Origin: DSWT01 sp036845725
Lineage (GTDB): Bacteria > Chloroflexota > Anaerolineae > B4-G1 > SLSP01
Length of the DNA stretch: 23,046 nucleotides
Assembly (NCBI GenBank): GCA_036845725.1
Contig: DAIUDK010000087.1
Span: 1-23,046, forward strand
Reading direction: 5' to 3'
Made by a program: the position numbers and the translations under genes. Shown in pieces: positions 1 to 9,230 of this stretch. Under the pieces are notes generated by a model. It was not told the origin of the DNA, did not search any database, and saw nothing but the letters and a program-made list of their open reading frames with translations. Every line of letters starts with the position of its first letter. Positions within the stretch are counted from its first letter, which is position 1.

Positions 1-3000
1 TATGACTTGACGATGGCGAGTGACGGGAACGGGACAACCAGCCCAACGGTGGGCGTGCACACCTATGCCGAGAATGTGGTGGTGAGCCTCAGCGCCACCC
101 CGAACACCGGCTACGTATTTGGCAGTTGGACGGGTGATCCTGACTGCGCCGATGGTTCGGTGACGATGGATGCCGACAAGACTTGTACCGCCACCTTTGT
201 GGAAGCGCCGCCGACCGGCGAAGTGACGTTGGATGGGGCGGTATCGAGCGCGACGGGGGATGATGTCAGCAGTCTCAGCTTTGCCCACACCACGGGCACA
301 GGAACGAACCGTTTGCTATTGGTAGGGGTGTCCTGGAACTGCGGTACGACAGATCGAACCATCTCCTCGATTACATTCACGCCTGAGGGTGGCAGTGCCA
401 TAGCCCTGGCTCAAGTCATCACCCAGTTGGGCTACAACACATCCAACCCCCGCTATTCAGCGATCTACAGCTTGCTTGCCCCGCCGAGTGGACAGGCGGG
501 AACGGTGACGATTACCTTCTCCGGTTCCGTATCCAATGGCATCATGGCCGGAGCGGCCAACTTTGCCGGGGTGGATCAGAGCACGCCCCTGGGGACACCG
601 GCTGGCGCCAATGACAACAGCACCACGCCAAGTGTAGAATTGACTGGGCTGAATGGCGATGAGCTTGTCTTCGATCATGTCTTTCTGGGTGCCGGTTCTT
701 CTTCTTACGAACTGACAGTTGGCTCTGACCAGACACAGTTGTGGAATCCCGCTTACGTGGCTAACTTGCGGGCTGCAGCCAGCACGGAACAGGCCACGGG
801 CGGTTCGGTGACGATGAGTTGGACCGCGTCTACCGGGAACTATTGGGCGATTGCTGCCGTACCCATCAACCCCGCACCCACCACTCCGATATGTTACGCC
901 CTGGTCTTGAGCCATACAGGACAAGGCACTGATCCGGTAGCCAGCCCGGCCAACTCGATCGGCTGTCCGGCTGGTGAGTATGTGAAAGGCGAGAGCATTT
1001 CCCTTAGCGACGCTGTGCCAGACACTGGTTGGCAGATCAGCGGTTGGACCGGCACGATCGACGACAGCAGTACGGCCAGTACCAATACGGTCACCATGCC
1101 GGCTAATATGCATGCAGTCAGTGTTGTCTATACCGAAATCTCACCGATCTGCTACGCCCTGACCTTGAGTCATACCGGCAATGGAACTGATCCGGTGGCC
1201 TCTCCGGCCAACTCGACCGGCTGTCCGGCTGGTGAGTATGTGGAAGGCGAGAGCATTTCCCTTAGTGACGCTGTGCCTGACATGGATTGGCAGATCAGTA
1301 GTTGGACGGGCACTGCAAATGATAGCAGCACGGCAGATACCAACTCGCTGACCATGCCCGCCAGCGCTCACACTGCCAGTGTCAACTATACAATCATCCC
1401 ACTCGTACCCATCTGTGTCACATCCAGGATCAGCGCATCCAGCGATGATGCCGAGGAGCGCAACGATACCGGGGCCGTAGACCTTGATGGGGACACGTCT
1501 ACCAGTTCCCTACAGATGTACCGAACCTACGGTGGAGGCTCGACCAGCACACTTAACTGGTGGGGGTTGCGCTTCCTGAACGTCAACGTACCTCAAGGCG
1601 CTACCATTACCAGTGCAACCGTCACGTTCCGCGCTAATGCAACCAGCGGCTCCACAGCATCTGGCATGACTTTGTGGGGCCAACTCGCGACCAATCCTGA
1701 CACCTTCGCCGAAAGCGACGACAACATCACTAATCGCCCCAGAACCACCGTCACGGAAACCTGGACCGTGCCGCAATGGACGAGCGGTTCGGACTATGCT
1801 ACGCCCCCGCTGGCGGCAATTATCCAGGAGATTGTGGATCAACCGGGTTGGGTGGCCAATAACGCTATGGTCATTATTGGCCAGACCACGGAGTCTCAGA
1901 ACCGGCGTGCAATCTCGTACGATGGCACGGACGGTGAGACGCTAGCTCCTCTCCTGGAAGTATGCTACACCCAGGCACCAGTCGGTCCTACCATCAGCAC
2001 CAGCGGTGTCCTGTCTGCCTTTTCCACTACACCGGGTGCCCCTTCAACTGCGCAGACCTACACCGTCTCCGGCAGCAACCTGACGGCGGACATCACCATC
2101 ACCGCGCCCGATGGGTTCGAGCTTTCACTTAATGACAGCGACTGGGACGCTTCCTTGAATCTGTCCCAGATCGGCGGTTTGGTGGAAGCGACAACTATCT
2201 ACGTGCGGCTGTACAGCGCGACGGAAGGCACTTTCAGCGGCGATATCGTCCACACCAGCGAGGGGGCACTTGCCCGGAACGTGGCAGTTAGCGGCACGGT
2301 TACCGTTCCATCGGCCTCATGGATCGCGTACAATGACTGTGCCTGGGCATCCGGCCAACCGGACACAAACATTACCCAATACACGATTACGTCGGGCAAC
2401 ACGACCGGCTTGCTTAAGGATTATGCCACCGGCCAGGATACGCCTGTAATGGTCACAATTACTCCATATAACAACCCAACTGTGCGAACCGGGAGCTACG
2501 GCGGCACCGAGCCTGATGCTGGGACAGACGCCTACGATACCTTTCACAACATTGTCGATATGGCGGGCGTCATTCAGTATGGCGACTCGGGCTGGTATGT
2601 GGAGCTGACCTTTACCGACCTCGACCCGGACAGTACGTACATCTTTGCCGCCTCTGCTAACCGCGATGGCTCGTCCTATACTCGTAACTCCAGATTTACC
2701 ATCTCGGGCGTGGATGCAGCAACGAATGCCAGCACCTCCGGCGTGACAATCAACAACGAACACTCGGTCACTTTCAACACAGGTTACAATACCGAAAATG
2801 GTTATGTCGCCCGCTGGACGGGCATCAACCCCGGAGCCGATGGCGCTTTCACGGTGCGTGTTGAAGCGGATAGTAGCACTGAAGCTTATGGCCCCAGCGT
2901 GTTCATGCTTGGGCTTGAAGGCGAGGTTGTTACTCATACATTATCGGTCAGTGACGACGGCAATGGGTCTGTAAATCTTGGCCCGGCAGGCGGCACCTAT

Positions 3001-6000
3001 GCCGCGGGCACAACGGTCATCCTAACCCCGATCGCCAATTCTGGCTTTGCCTTCAGCCATTGGAGTGGTGCTGACGCCAGCGATGTGATCGACAACGGCA
3101 ATGGCACCTGGTCCATTGTGATGGACGGCGATAAATCCATCACAGCCAACTTTGAAGTTTCGCTGTGTACGGATGTAACTCTGGATGCAACCGGGGATAC
3201 CTGGCTAAGGAATTCCCAGCCCGCACGTAATTACGGCGCTGACACGCAACTTCAGGCCAATGGCGGTTCATATCCCCAAGTAACGCTGATCAGGTGGGAT
3301 CTGACGGGTTTGCCCTCTGACGCAACAATTACGGATGCCAGTCTCACCCTGCAAGTTCTAAGCGGCGGTGATACTGCCCAGCAATTCTACTTGTATGATC
3401 TGTTACGAGCCTGGATAGAGGGAACAAACGATGACGCCGAGGGCACAGGCGCATCGTGGACTTACTATGATGCCGGCGTCAATGAGTGGGCTACCGCTGG
3501 TGCGCAAGGTGCCGCAGATCGCAACAGCACGAATCTCTGGGAAGCAACCACGAGCAGCTTTGCTTCCACCGGCAGCAAAACGGTTGATTTGAATGCGAGC
3601 GGTATTGCCGTCTTGCAGAGTTGGTACAATACACCCACCAATAACAATGGTTTCACCATTCAAAATTCAGATGCATCAGATGACTATTTGTACATCAGCT
3701 CATCGGAAACGGCGACTCAACCCAAACTCAACATGACCTACTGCGTGCCTCCCACCGGCCCCTACATCGCCACCAGCGGCGCACTGACGCCTTTCAATAC
3801 CACGCCGGGCCTGCCTTCCGACGCGCAGACCTATACCGTCTCCGGCAGCAACCTGGAAGCGGATATCAACATTGCCGCACCTGACGGCTTTGAACTGTCG
3901 CTCGATGGCAGTACCTGGAGCGCTTCCTTAACCTTGCCCCAGACTGGTGGTTCGGTGGAATCCACACAGGTCTACGTCCGCCTGACCGGCGTCGAAGGCA
4001 CGTTCAGCGGAAACATCACTCACGAGAGCAGCGGCGCAACCACGAAGAATGTGGCGGTCAGCGGCACGGTGGGCTGGTGTGCAACGGTCAGCTTCCAGCA
4101 GGGTGCTGAAGGCTACACCGGTGCTCACGATGTCTATATCCGCCAGAATGACCCCACCTATAACTATGGCACGACGACGCCCCTGATGGTTGATAGCGAC
4201 GAACCCTATAACAGCGACAATGACGCATCGGCGCTGTTATATTGGGACCTCTCCTCTATCCCGGCCGGCAGCACCATCGAGTCGGCCTCGATCACCGTCT
4301 ATGTAGAGGATGAGACCGACAGCGCCACACCCGGTTACGATCTGTACGAAATGACCCAGGCCTGGCTCGAGGGTACGGGCAATGGCTCGGCCACCGGCGA
4401 CGGCGCCACCTGGAACACCTACGACGGCGACAACGCCTGGCCCAACGGCGCCGGTGGCGCCGGCGACCGCGGCAGCACCGCGCTTGCCAACTTTGCCGCC
4501 ACCTCCACCGGCTCATACCAGGTCGCTCTTAACGATGCCGGCGAAACCGTGCTTGAGAACTGGATCAACACGCCCGTCAGTAACATGGGCTTCATGATTC
4601 ACGCCGGCGAAGAAGACAATGGCCTGGACTTTACCACTAAGGAAGGCAGCACGGTCGCCAACCGGCCCAAACTCACCATTGCCTACTGTTCGGCGCCCAC
4701 CACGCCCTACATCGCGGTTTCGGGAACGCTCGACCCCTTCGCCAGCACGGTCGGCGTGCCCTCGGACGAGCAGACCTACACGGTTTTGGGCCTTAACCTG
4801 ACCGGCGACCTCGTCATCACCGCGCCCGCCGATTTCGAGATCTCTACCATGAGCGGGAGCGGCTTTGGGCCTTCCGTGAGCCTCACCCCGAACGGCGAGG
4901 GGACCGTGGCCGCCACGACCATCTACGTGCGTTTCTTCCGCGCCACGACGGGAACCTCCAGCGGCAATATCACCCACATCAGCCAAGACGCGACGACGCG
5001 AAACGTTCCGGTCAGCGGCATAGCCGTCAGTGCCTCGCCGGAAGTGTCTCTGCCGCAGCCCGCCGACGATGCCACCGGCGTACCCATTCCACTTACCCTG
5101 GAAGTCACGGTGACGGATCCGGAAGCGGACACGATGAGCGTTTCTTTCTATGGCCGTCCGGTGGGCACAGGCGGTGGTGAGGACTTCACGGTCTTTGTCT
5201 ACCCCGACACACAGAGCCATGTGGATTCTGCGTCGGAGGCTGTAATTTTCAATACAATGTCGCAGTATGTAGTTGCCAAACAAGCCGAATTCAACGTTGC
5301 GTTTGCCACGCATGTCGGTGATATTGTCATGACCGCTAATAACGAAACAGAATGGCAAAGAGCAGATGCGGCTATGGATATTCTGGATCCGGCAGGCGTT
5401 CCCTACAGCGTTGGCCCCGGCAATCACGATGACGGCGGCTTTACGGGTGGAACTACCTATTACCCGGATTATTTCGGAACCTCCCGCTTTTCCGGCAAGC
5501 CCTGGTACGGCGGCGCTTACGACAGCGACAACTTCAACAACTATTCGCTGTTCAGCGCCTCCGGTATGGATTTTATCGTCATCAACCTGCAATACAATTC
5601 CACTTCGGAACATTGGGATTGGGCGGATGCCCTCCTGAAAGCTAACCCGGGCCGGCGCGGCATTGTTGCCCAGCACAATATTCTCAATGTGGATAACTCC
5701 TGGCAATCCACGGCATCCCAGAATCTCTACAACGCCCTGCAGGACAACCCCAATCTCTTTTTGATGTTGTGCGGGCATATGCACAGCGGCAGCGATGGCT
5801 CGGCTTATCGTTTGGAAACAAGAACCGGTATGGATCCTGTGCATATCCTGCTCACGGATTACCAGGACTATAACAGTAGCGGTAACACCGGCTACATGCG
5901 CATTCTCACCTTCAAACCTGCGACCGACGAGATTTATGCGCAAATCTATTCGCCGTATGTAGACGCCTATCTCAACAGCGCAAGCAATTACGAACAATTC

Positions 6001-6801
6001 ACGATGGCCTACGATATGGATGGTAGCGCGCCGTTCGGGCCGCTCGGCACGGTCAACGACGTCGCCAGCGACGCGAATGCTTCAGTCACCTGGTCTGACC
6101 TCGATGAAGATACCGAGTACGAATGGTACGTCGACGTTTCCGATGGTGGTTCAACGACAACCAGTTCGACCTGGAGTTTCACCACAGGAACAACTTTACC
6201 CGGCCATACCGTGACCTTTGACGCCAACAACGGAACCGGCACGATGACGCCGCAGACGGCCAACGCCCCGACGGCGCTGACGCTCAACACCTTCGAGCGG
6301 GCGGGCTACTCGTTCAGCGGCTGGAACACGGAGGCCAACGGCTCGGGCACGGCCTATGCGGATGGTGTGACCTACGACTTCGACGTGGATGTCACCCTCT
6401 ACGCGCAGTGGACGGCTAACGAGTACACCGTGTCCTTCGACGCCAACGGCGGCAGCACGCCTGCCCCGGTCAGCAAGCAGGTGACGTTCGGCGCGGCCTA
6501 CGGCGCGCTGGCGACCGTCAGCCGCAGCGGTTATACCTTCGACGGTTGGTTCACCGAAGAGACAGGCGGCACCGAGATCACTGCTGACACCGTCGTTAAC
6601 ACAGCGGCGGACCACACCCTCTACGCGCAGTGGACGATCAACCAGTACACGCTCAGCTTCGACAGCGCGGGCGGGAGCGCGGTGGCGTCCATCACGCAGG
6701 ATTACGGCAGCGCAATCACCGCGCCGGATGATCCCACGCGGGAAGGCTACACGTTTGCGGGCTGGAATCCGGCGGTGCCGGGAACGATGCCGGCGGAGAA
6801 C
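1..6801 (+). CDS. Giant secreted multidomain repeat protein with a metallophosphoesterase domain (5' part, broken by gap)
   Basis: The frame is open from the first base, so the true start and any signal peptide lie upstream. Modules in order (nt): InlB-type repeat (1-225); beta-sandwich of unknown family (226-870); two CYAL-type repeats (889-1392); jelly-roll/DNRLRE-like module (1400-1975); Ig-like module (1981-2304); unrecognised beta domain (2310-2930); InlB-type repeat (2935-3160); DNRLRE module (3165-3745); Ig-like (3755-4070); DNRLRE (4075-4690); Ig-like (4695-5030); split fibronectin-like module holding a metallophosphoesterase (5035-6195); then Flg_new-type repeats with YTFxGW and LYAQWT motifs up to the gap. 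The protein is probably exported and cell-surface associated. The phosphoesterase is the only module with a visible active site; the rest look like adhesion, carbohydrate-binding or spacer units. It is the same gene as 6902-8921. Joined across the gap, the visible part is about 2,920 residues. Module names come from motif recognition, not a search. Confidence 0.85.
889..1392 (+). repeat. Tandem pair of CYAL-type cysteine repeats
   Basis: Two adjacent modules of about 84 residues each begin ICYAL and contain GTDPVASPANS, GCPAGEYV and WTGT motifs. A stretch of about 80 bases around 930-1015 and 1187-1266 is nearly identical between the copies, which points to a recent duplication. A third, more diverged copy lies after the gap (about 7629-7876). 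Each copy has two cysteines that could form a disulfide outside the cell. Confidence 0.8.
3165..3745 (+). other. DNRLRE-type (CBM96-like) domain, first copy
   Basis: This module has the hallmarks of the DNRLRE family: a threatened-edge strand (DTWLRN), a RNYGAD turn, then RWDLTGLP, a LYDLLRAWIEGTND segment, and a C-terminal W-x-NTPTNN-x-GF-x-I strand. Family members occur in large secreted bacterial proteins and some bind polysaccharides. A second copy follows at 4075-4690. No catalytic residues are expected. Confidence 0.65.
4075..4690 (+). other. DNRLRE-type (CBM96-like) domain, second copy
   Basis: The motif order matches the copy at 3165-3745: DVYIRQND, YNYGTTTPLMV, LLYWDLSSIP, MTQAWLEGTG, then W-x-NTPVSN-x-GF. 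Synonymous positions from about 4370 to 4520 are strongly biased to G and C compared with the first copy, so the two copies did not arise by a very recent duplication. Confidence 0.65.
5185..6025 (+). other. Calcineurin-like metallophosphoesterase domain nested in a fibronectin-like module
   Basis: The dinuclear metal-site motifs are present in order: PDTQ (D at 5206; the usual D-x-H is D-x-Q here), HVGDIV (D at 5320), GNHD (5419-5430), QHN (H at 5674) and CGHMH (H at 5776 and 5782). The flanks look like the two halves of one domain: VSFYGRPVG before (about 5137-5170) and a GTVNDVAS...YEWYVDVSDG segment after (about 6045-6150). Such enzymes hydrolyse phosphomono- or diesters; the substrate cannot be told from sequence. 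Base composition is more AT-rich here than in the flanking repeat modules. Confidence 0.8.
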
Positions 6802-7169
6802 NNNNNNNNNNNNNNNNNNNNNNNNNNNNNNNNNNNNNNNNNNNNNNNNNNNNNNNNNNNNNNNNNNNNNNNNNNNNNNNNNNNNNNNNNNNNNNNNNNN
6901 NCTACACGTTTGCGGGCTGGAATCCGGCGGTGCCGGGAACGATGCCGGCGGAGAACTTGACGCTGACGGCGCAGTGGACGATCAACCAGTACACGCTCAG
7001 CTTCGACAGCGCGGGCGGCAGCGCGGTGGCGTCCATCACGCAGGATTACGGCAGCGCAATCAACGCGCCGGATGATCCGACGCGGGAAGGCTACACCTTT
7101 GCCGGGTGGAATCCCACTGTGCCGGCCACGATGCCCGCCGAGAACCTCACCCTGACCGCCCAGTGGACG
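6637..7169 (+). repeat. Tandem 189-bp Flg_new-type repeat units spanning the gap
   Basis: The unit is 63 codons, from INQYTLSFD to LTAQWT. The first visible copy starts at 6637 and is cut by the gap after 55 codons. The last eight codons, from the end of a copy, are seen at 6957-6980. A complete copy occupies 6981-7169. The copies are almost identical over the first 100 bases or so. The real copy number cannot be read from this assembly. Confidence 0.85.
6802..6901. other. Scaffold gap of exactly 100 N
   Basis: There are 100 undetermined bases inside the repeat region. The 55 bases before the gap (6747-6801) are identical to the 55 bases after it (6902-6956). Merging on that overlap keeps the protein in one frame: the shift of 155 moves frame 1 to frame 3, which is the frame used downstream. 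Confidence 0.97.
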
Positions 7170-8921
7170 GCCAACACCTACACTGTCACCTTCGACGCCA
7201 ACGGTGGGGACACGCCTGACCCGGCCTCTAAACAGGTGACGTTTGACTCGACCTATGGCGCGTTGGCGACCACCAGCCGCACGGGCTACACCTTCGTGGG
7301 CTGGTTCACCGCGGCCTCGGGTGGCGATGAACTCACAGCCGACAGCATCGTGGACACGGCCGCCGATCACACCCTCTACGCGCAGTGGACGGCTATTGCG
7401 TACACGCTCGTGGCAAACGTGGACCCATCGGGGGGCGGTACGGTGCACATCGATCCTGCTGCCGGTCCCTACTACTACAACGATACGGTCACGTTGACGG
7501 CATCACCCGCGGCGGGCTACAGCTTTGCCGGGTGGAGCGGAGATGTGACGAGCACGGATAACCCCTTGGTCATCACCATCCTCGGCAACACCAGCCTTAC
7601 TGCGACCTTTACCGTGCTCCCGCCCGATTGCTACGCCCTCAGCCTCAGCCACACCGGCCAGGGTACGACCCCCGTGGCCAGCCCGCTTAAGTCGGATGCC
7701 TGCCCGGCCAACGGTCAGTACGTGGCGGGTGAGAATATCACCCTCAGCGGTGCAACGCCCGCCATCGGTTGGTACATCGCCGGCTGGACCGGTACGGCAG
7801 ATGATAACAGCACGGCCAGCAGCAACAGCCTGACAATGCCCGCCAGCAGCCATGCAGCCAGCGTCAACTACGCCATTTACACCTTCACGCTGCAGTACGC
7901 CGCCGGGCCGGGAGGCACGCTCACCGGCGATACCACGCAGGTAGTCAACTACGGCGCCAGCGGCATGCCCGTCACTGCGACCGCCGACACCGGCTACCAC
8001 TTTGTCCAGTGGAGCGACGGTTCGACCGCCAACCCGCGCACCGATACCAACGTCACCGCCAACATCGAGGTCACCGCCACCTTCACGCAAGAAGAGTACA
8101 CACTTGATGTGATCGTCGATCCAGAGGCAGGCGGCGCAGTGGACGTCGATCCACAACAGGATACCTACCACTACGGAGACGTGGTCACCCTCACGGCGAG
8201 CGCCGAAACCGGCTGGCTCTTCGCCGGTTGGAGCGACGACCTCGGCACAGGCGTTGAGATCACCGTCACCATCACCGGCGACACGGTCATCACCGCCACC
8301 TTTAGCGAGATTCTCCCGGACACCTACGACCTGACCATCGCCGTGGACCCGAGCGGCGGCGGCACGACCAACCCGGCAGCGGGCACGCACACCTACGATG
8401 AGGGCACCGTGATCACCGTGACCGCCACACCGACAGAAGGTTACATCTTCGACCACTGGAGTGGCGCCTGCACCGGCATCGGTGTCTGCGAAGTGACGAT
8501 GAACGCGCACAAGAGCGTCACCGCCACCTTCGCCCCGATCACCTACGGCGTGATGCTGGTGACCGAGGAGGATGCTCTGTCCGGTGAACCCGGTGAGATC
8601 ATCGAGTACACGTTGACCCTGACCAATACCGGCAACAGCACCGATACCTTCGTGCTCACCTTCGCTGGCAATACCTGGGACGTGCTTCTGTCCGGGACGA
8701 GCTTCGCCCTGAACGCCGGAAAGAGTGCCAGGATCACTGTCTCCGTCACCATCCCGGCAAATGCTAAAGATGGTGACGCTGACGCGATGACGGTCATCGC
8801 AACATCGCAGGGCAATGCGAGCGCCACCGCCAGTGTCAAGCTAACTACCACTGCCGAGGAGTCCACCTCCGAGCCGTTCCGTATCTTCTTACCGCTCGTG
8901 ATGCAGAACAAACCGGGTTAG
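6902..8921 (+). CDS. Giant secreted multidomain repeat protein (3' part after the gap)
   Basis: This continues the gene interrupted at 6801, so there is no genuine start here; an ATG at 6942 is only an internal methionine. Modules in order: the end of one Flg_new-type unit, a full unit (6981-7169), another with TVTFDANGG and LYAQWT (7170-7391), an InlB-type repeat (7395-7615), a third CYAL-type cysteine repeat (about 7629-7876), three more InlB/Listeria-Bacteroides-type repeats (7880-8540), and a CARDB/NEW3-like beta module with TLTLTNTGNSTDTF (8545-8855). The C-terminus is hydrophobic and short, RIFLPLVMQNKPG. I know tails of this form from secreted Chloroflexota proteins, where they may act as a sorting or anchoring signal. 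There is no LPxTG motif and no long membrane helix. A strong terminator lies 43 bases after the stop. Confidence 0.85.
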
Positions 8922-8964
8922 AACTATAACCCGGTACAGAAATACCAAGCGACAATAGATGAAC

Positions 8965-8997
8965 AAAGCGGCGTGTCCAAACAGGGCACGCCGCTTT
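8965..8997 (+). terminator. Rho-independent terminator of the giant gene
   Basis: A 14-bp stem (AAAGCGGCGTGTCC at 8965-8978 against GGGCACGCCGCTTT at 8984-8997, one G-T wobble) closes a five-base loop. It ends in TTT followed by GCGTT, so the T-run is short, but the stem is strong. It sits between the stop at 8921 and the next promoter. Confidence 0.85.
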
Positions 8998-9091
8998 GCG
9001 TTGGAATCCATCCGAAAATTTCACGCGGAGAGGCTTGCACGGGATTATGATTCCGTGCTGATCTGGTTAGAATTTTGCCCTCGTGGGTGTG

Positions 9092-9109
9092 GAATCTCAT
9101 ATGAGATTC
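9092..9109. promoter_or_regulatory. Perfect 18-bp palindrome, candidate operator
   Basis: GAATCTCATATGAGATTC is self-complementary over all 18 bases with no spacer. A perfect palindrome of this length is expected less than once in a window of this size. Its position about 60 bases upstream of the -35 element fits a binding site for a dimeric regulator. No regulator gene is next to it. Confidence 0.55.
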
Positions 9110-9139
9110 TTTGGGATATATGCACGGTTCGACAAGATG

Positions 9140-9156
9140 ACTGGTCTGTTACCAGT
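9140..9156. promoter_or_regulatory. Inverted repeat next to the promoter, candidate GntR-type operator
   Basis: ACTGGT and ACCAGT form perfect 6-bp arms around CTGTT, ending 13 bases before the -35 box. TGGT...ACCA sites are typical of GntR-family regulators of the HutC/DasR/NagR kind, though their usual spacing is shorter by about one base. The regulator assignment is inference. Confidence 0.45.
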
Positions 9157-9169
9157 ATAGTGTGTTGTG

Positions 9170-9197
9170 TTGACCGTTATAAGAGTTGTGCCATAAT
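9170..9197 (+). promoter_or_regulatory. Sigma-70-type promoter of the alpha-mannosidase gene
   Basis: TTGACC (9170-9175) and CATAAT (9192-9197) are separated by 16 bases. Transcription would start near 9204. This is downstream of the ATG at 9186, so it supports the ATG at 9231 as the real start codon. Confidence 0.6.
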
Positions 9198-9218
9198 TTC
9201 ACCACAAAAGATGATTCT

Positions 9219-9225
9219 GGCGGGG
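9219..9225 (+). promoter_or_regulatory. Ribosome binding site choosing the start at 9231
   Basis: GGCGGGG lies five bases before ATG 9231. It is a purine-rich, imperfect Shine-Dalgarno sequence. The upstream in-frame ATG at 9186 overlaps the promoter and has no such site. Confidence 0.5.
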
Positions 9226-9230
9226 TGACC

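Larger units (their letters stand above)
1981..5030 (+). repeat. Three dispersed Ig-like modules (1981-2304, 3755-4070, 4695-5030)
   Basis: Three copies of a module of about 105 residues share the motif order TSG or VSG, then PS-x-x-QTYTV-x-G, then I-x-AP-x-x-FE-S, then T-x-IYVR, and end NVxVSG. They alternate with the DNRLRE-type modules, giving a binding-module / Ig-module pattern. Similar modules occur in bacterial extracellular nucleases and other secreted mosaic proteins (from memory). Confidence 0.7.
8998..9230. other. Intergenic regulatory region upstream of the alpha-mannosidase gene
   Basis: No convincing gene lies between 8922 and 9230. After the terminator come a 6-bp inverted repeat (GCACGG 9037-9042 / CCGTGC 9053-9058), an 18-bp perfect palindrome (9092-9109), a 6-5-6 inverted repeat (9140-9156) and a sigma-70-type promoter (9170-9197). 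The region is more AT-rich than its surroundings. Confidence 0.7.

Noticed and set aside
4513..5997. A 494-codon open frame on the - strand
   Set aside because: It is antisense to the phosphoesterase and Ig/DNRLRE modules, whose motifs are clear on the + strand. The antisense translation is low in recognisable structure and arises from GC-rich codon bias.
7503..8510. A 335-codon open frame on the - strand
   Set aside because: It is antisense to the repeat modules of the giant protein and made of repetitive valine/glycine/arginine-rich sequence, with no start context.
8922..8940. Similarity between the sequences just after the stops at 8921 and 22727 (AACTATA followed by CCGGT)
   Set aside because: The match is about a dozen bases with an indel and has no symmetry or conserved context; chance is the simplest explanation.
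8959..9228. An 89-codon open frame on the + strand with an ATG start
   Set aside because: It begins inside the terminator hairpin, runs through the promoter and palindromes of the mannosidase gene, and its translation resembles no family.
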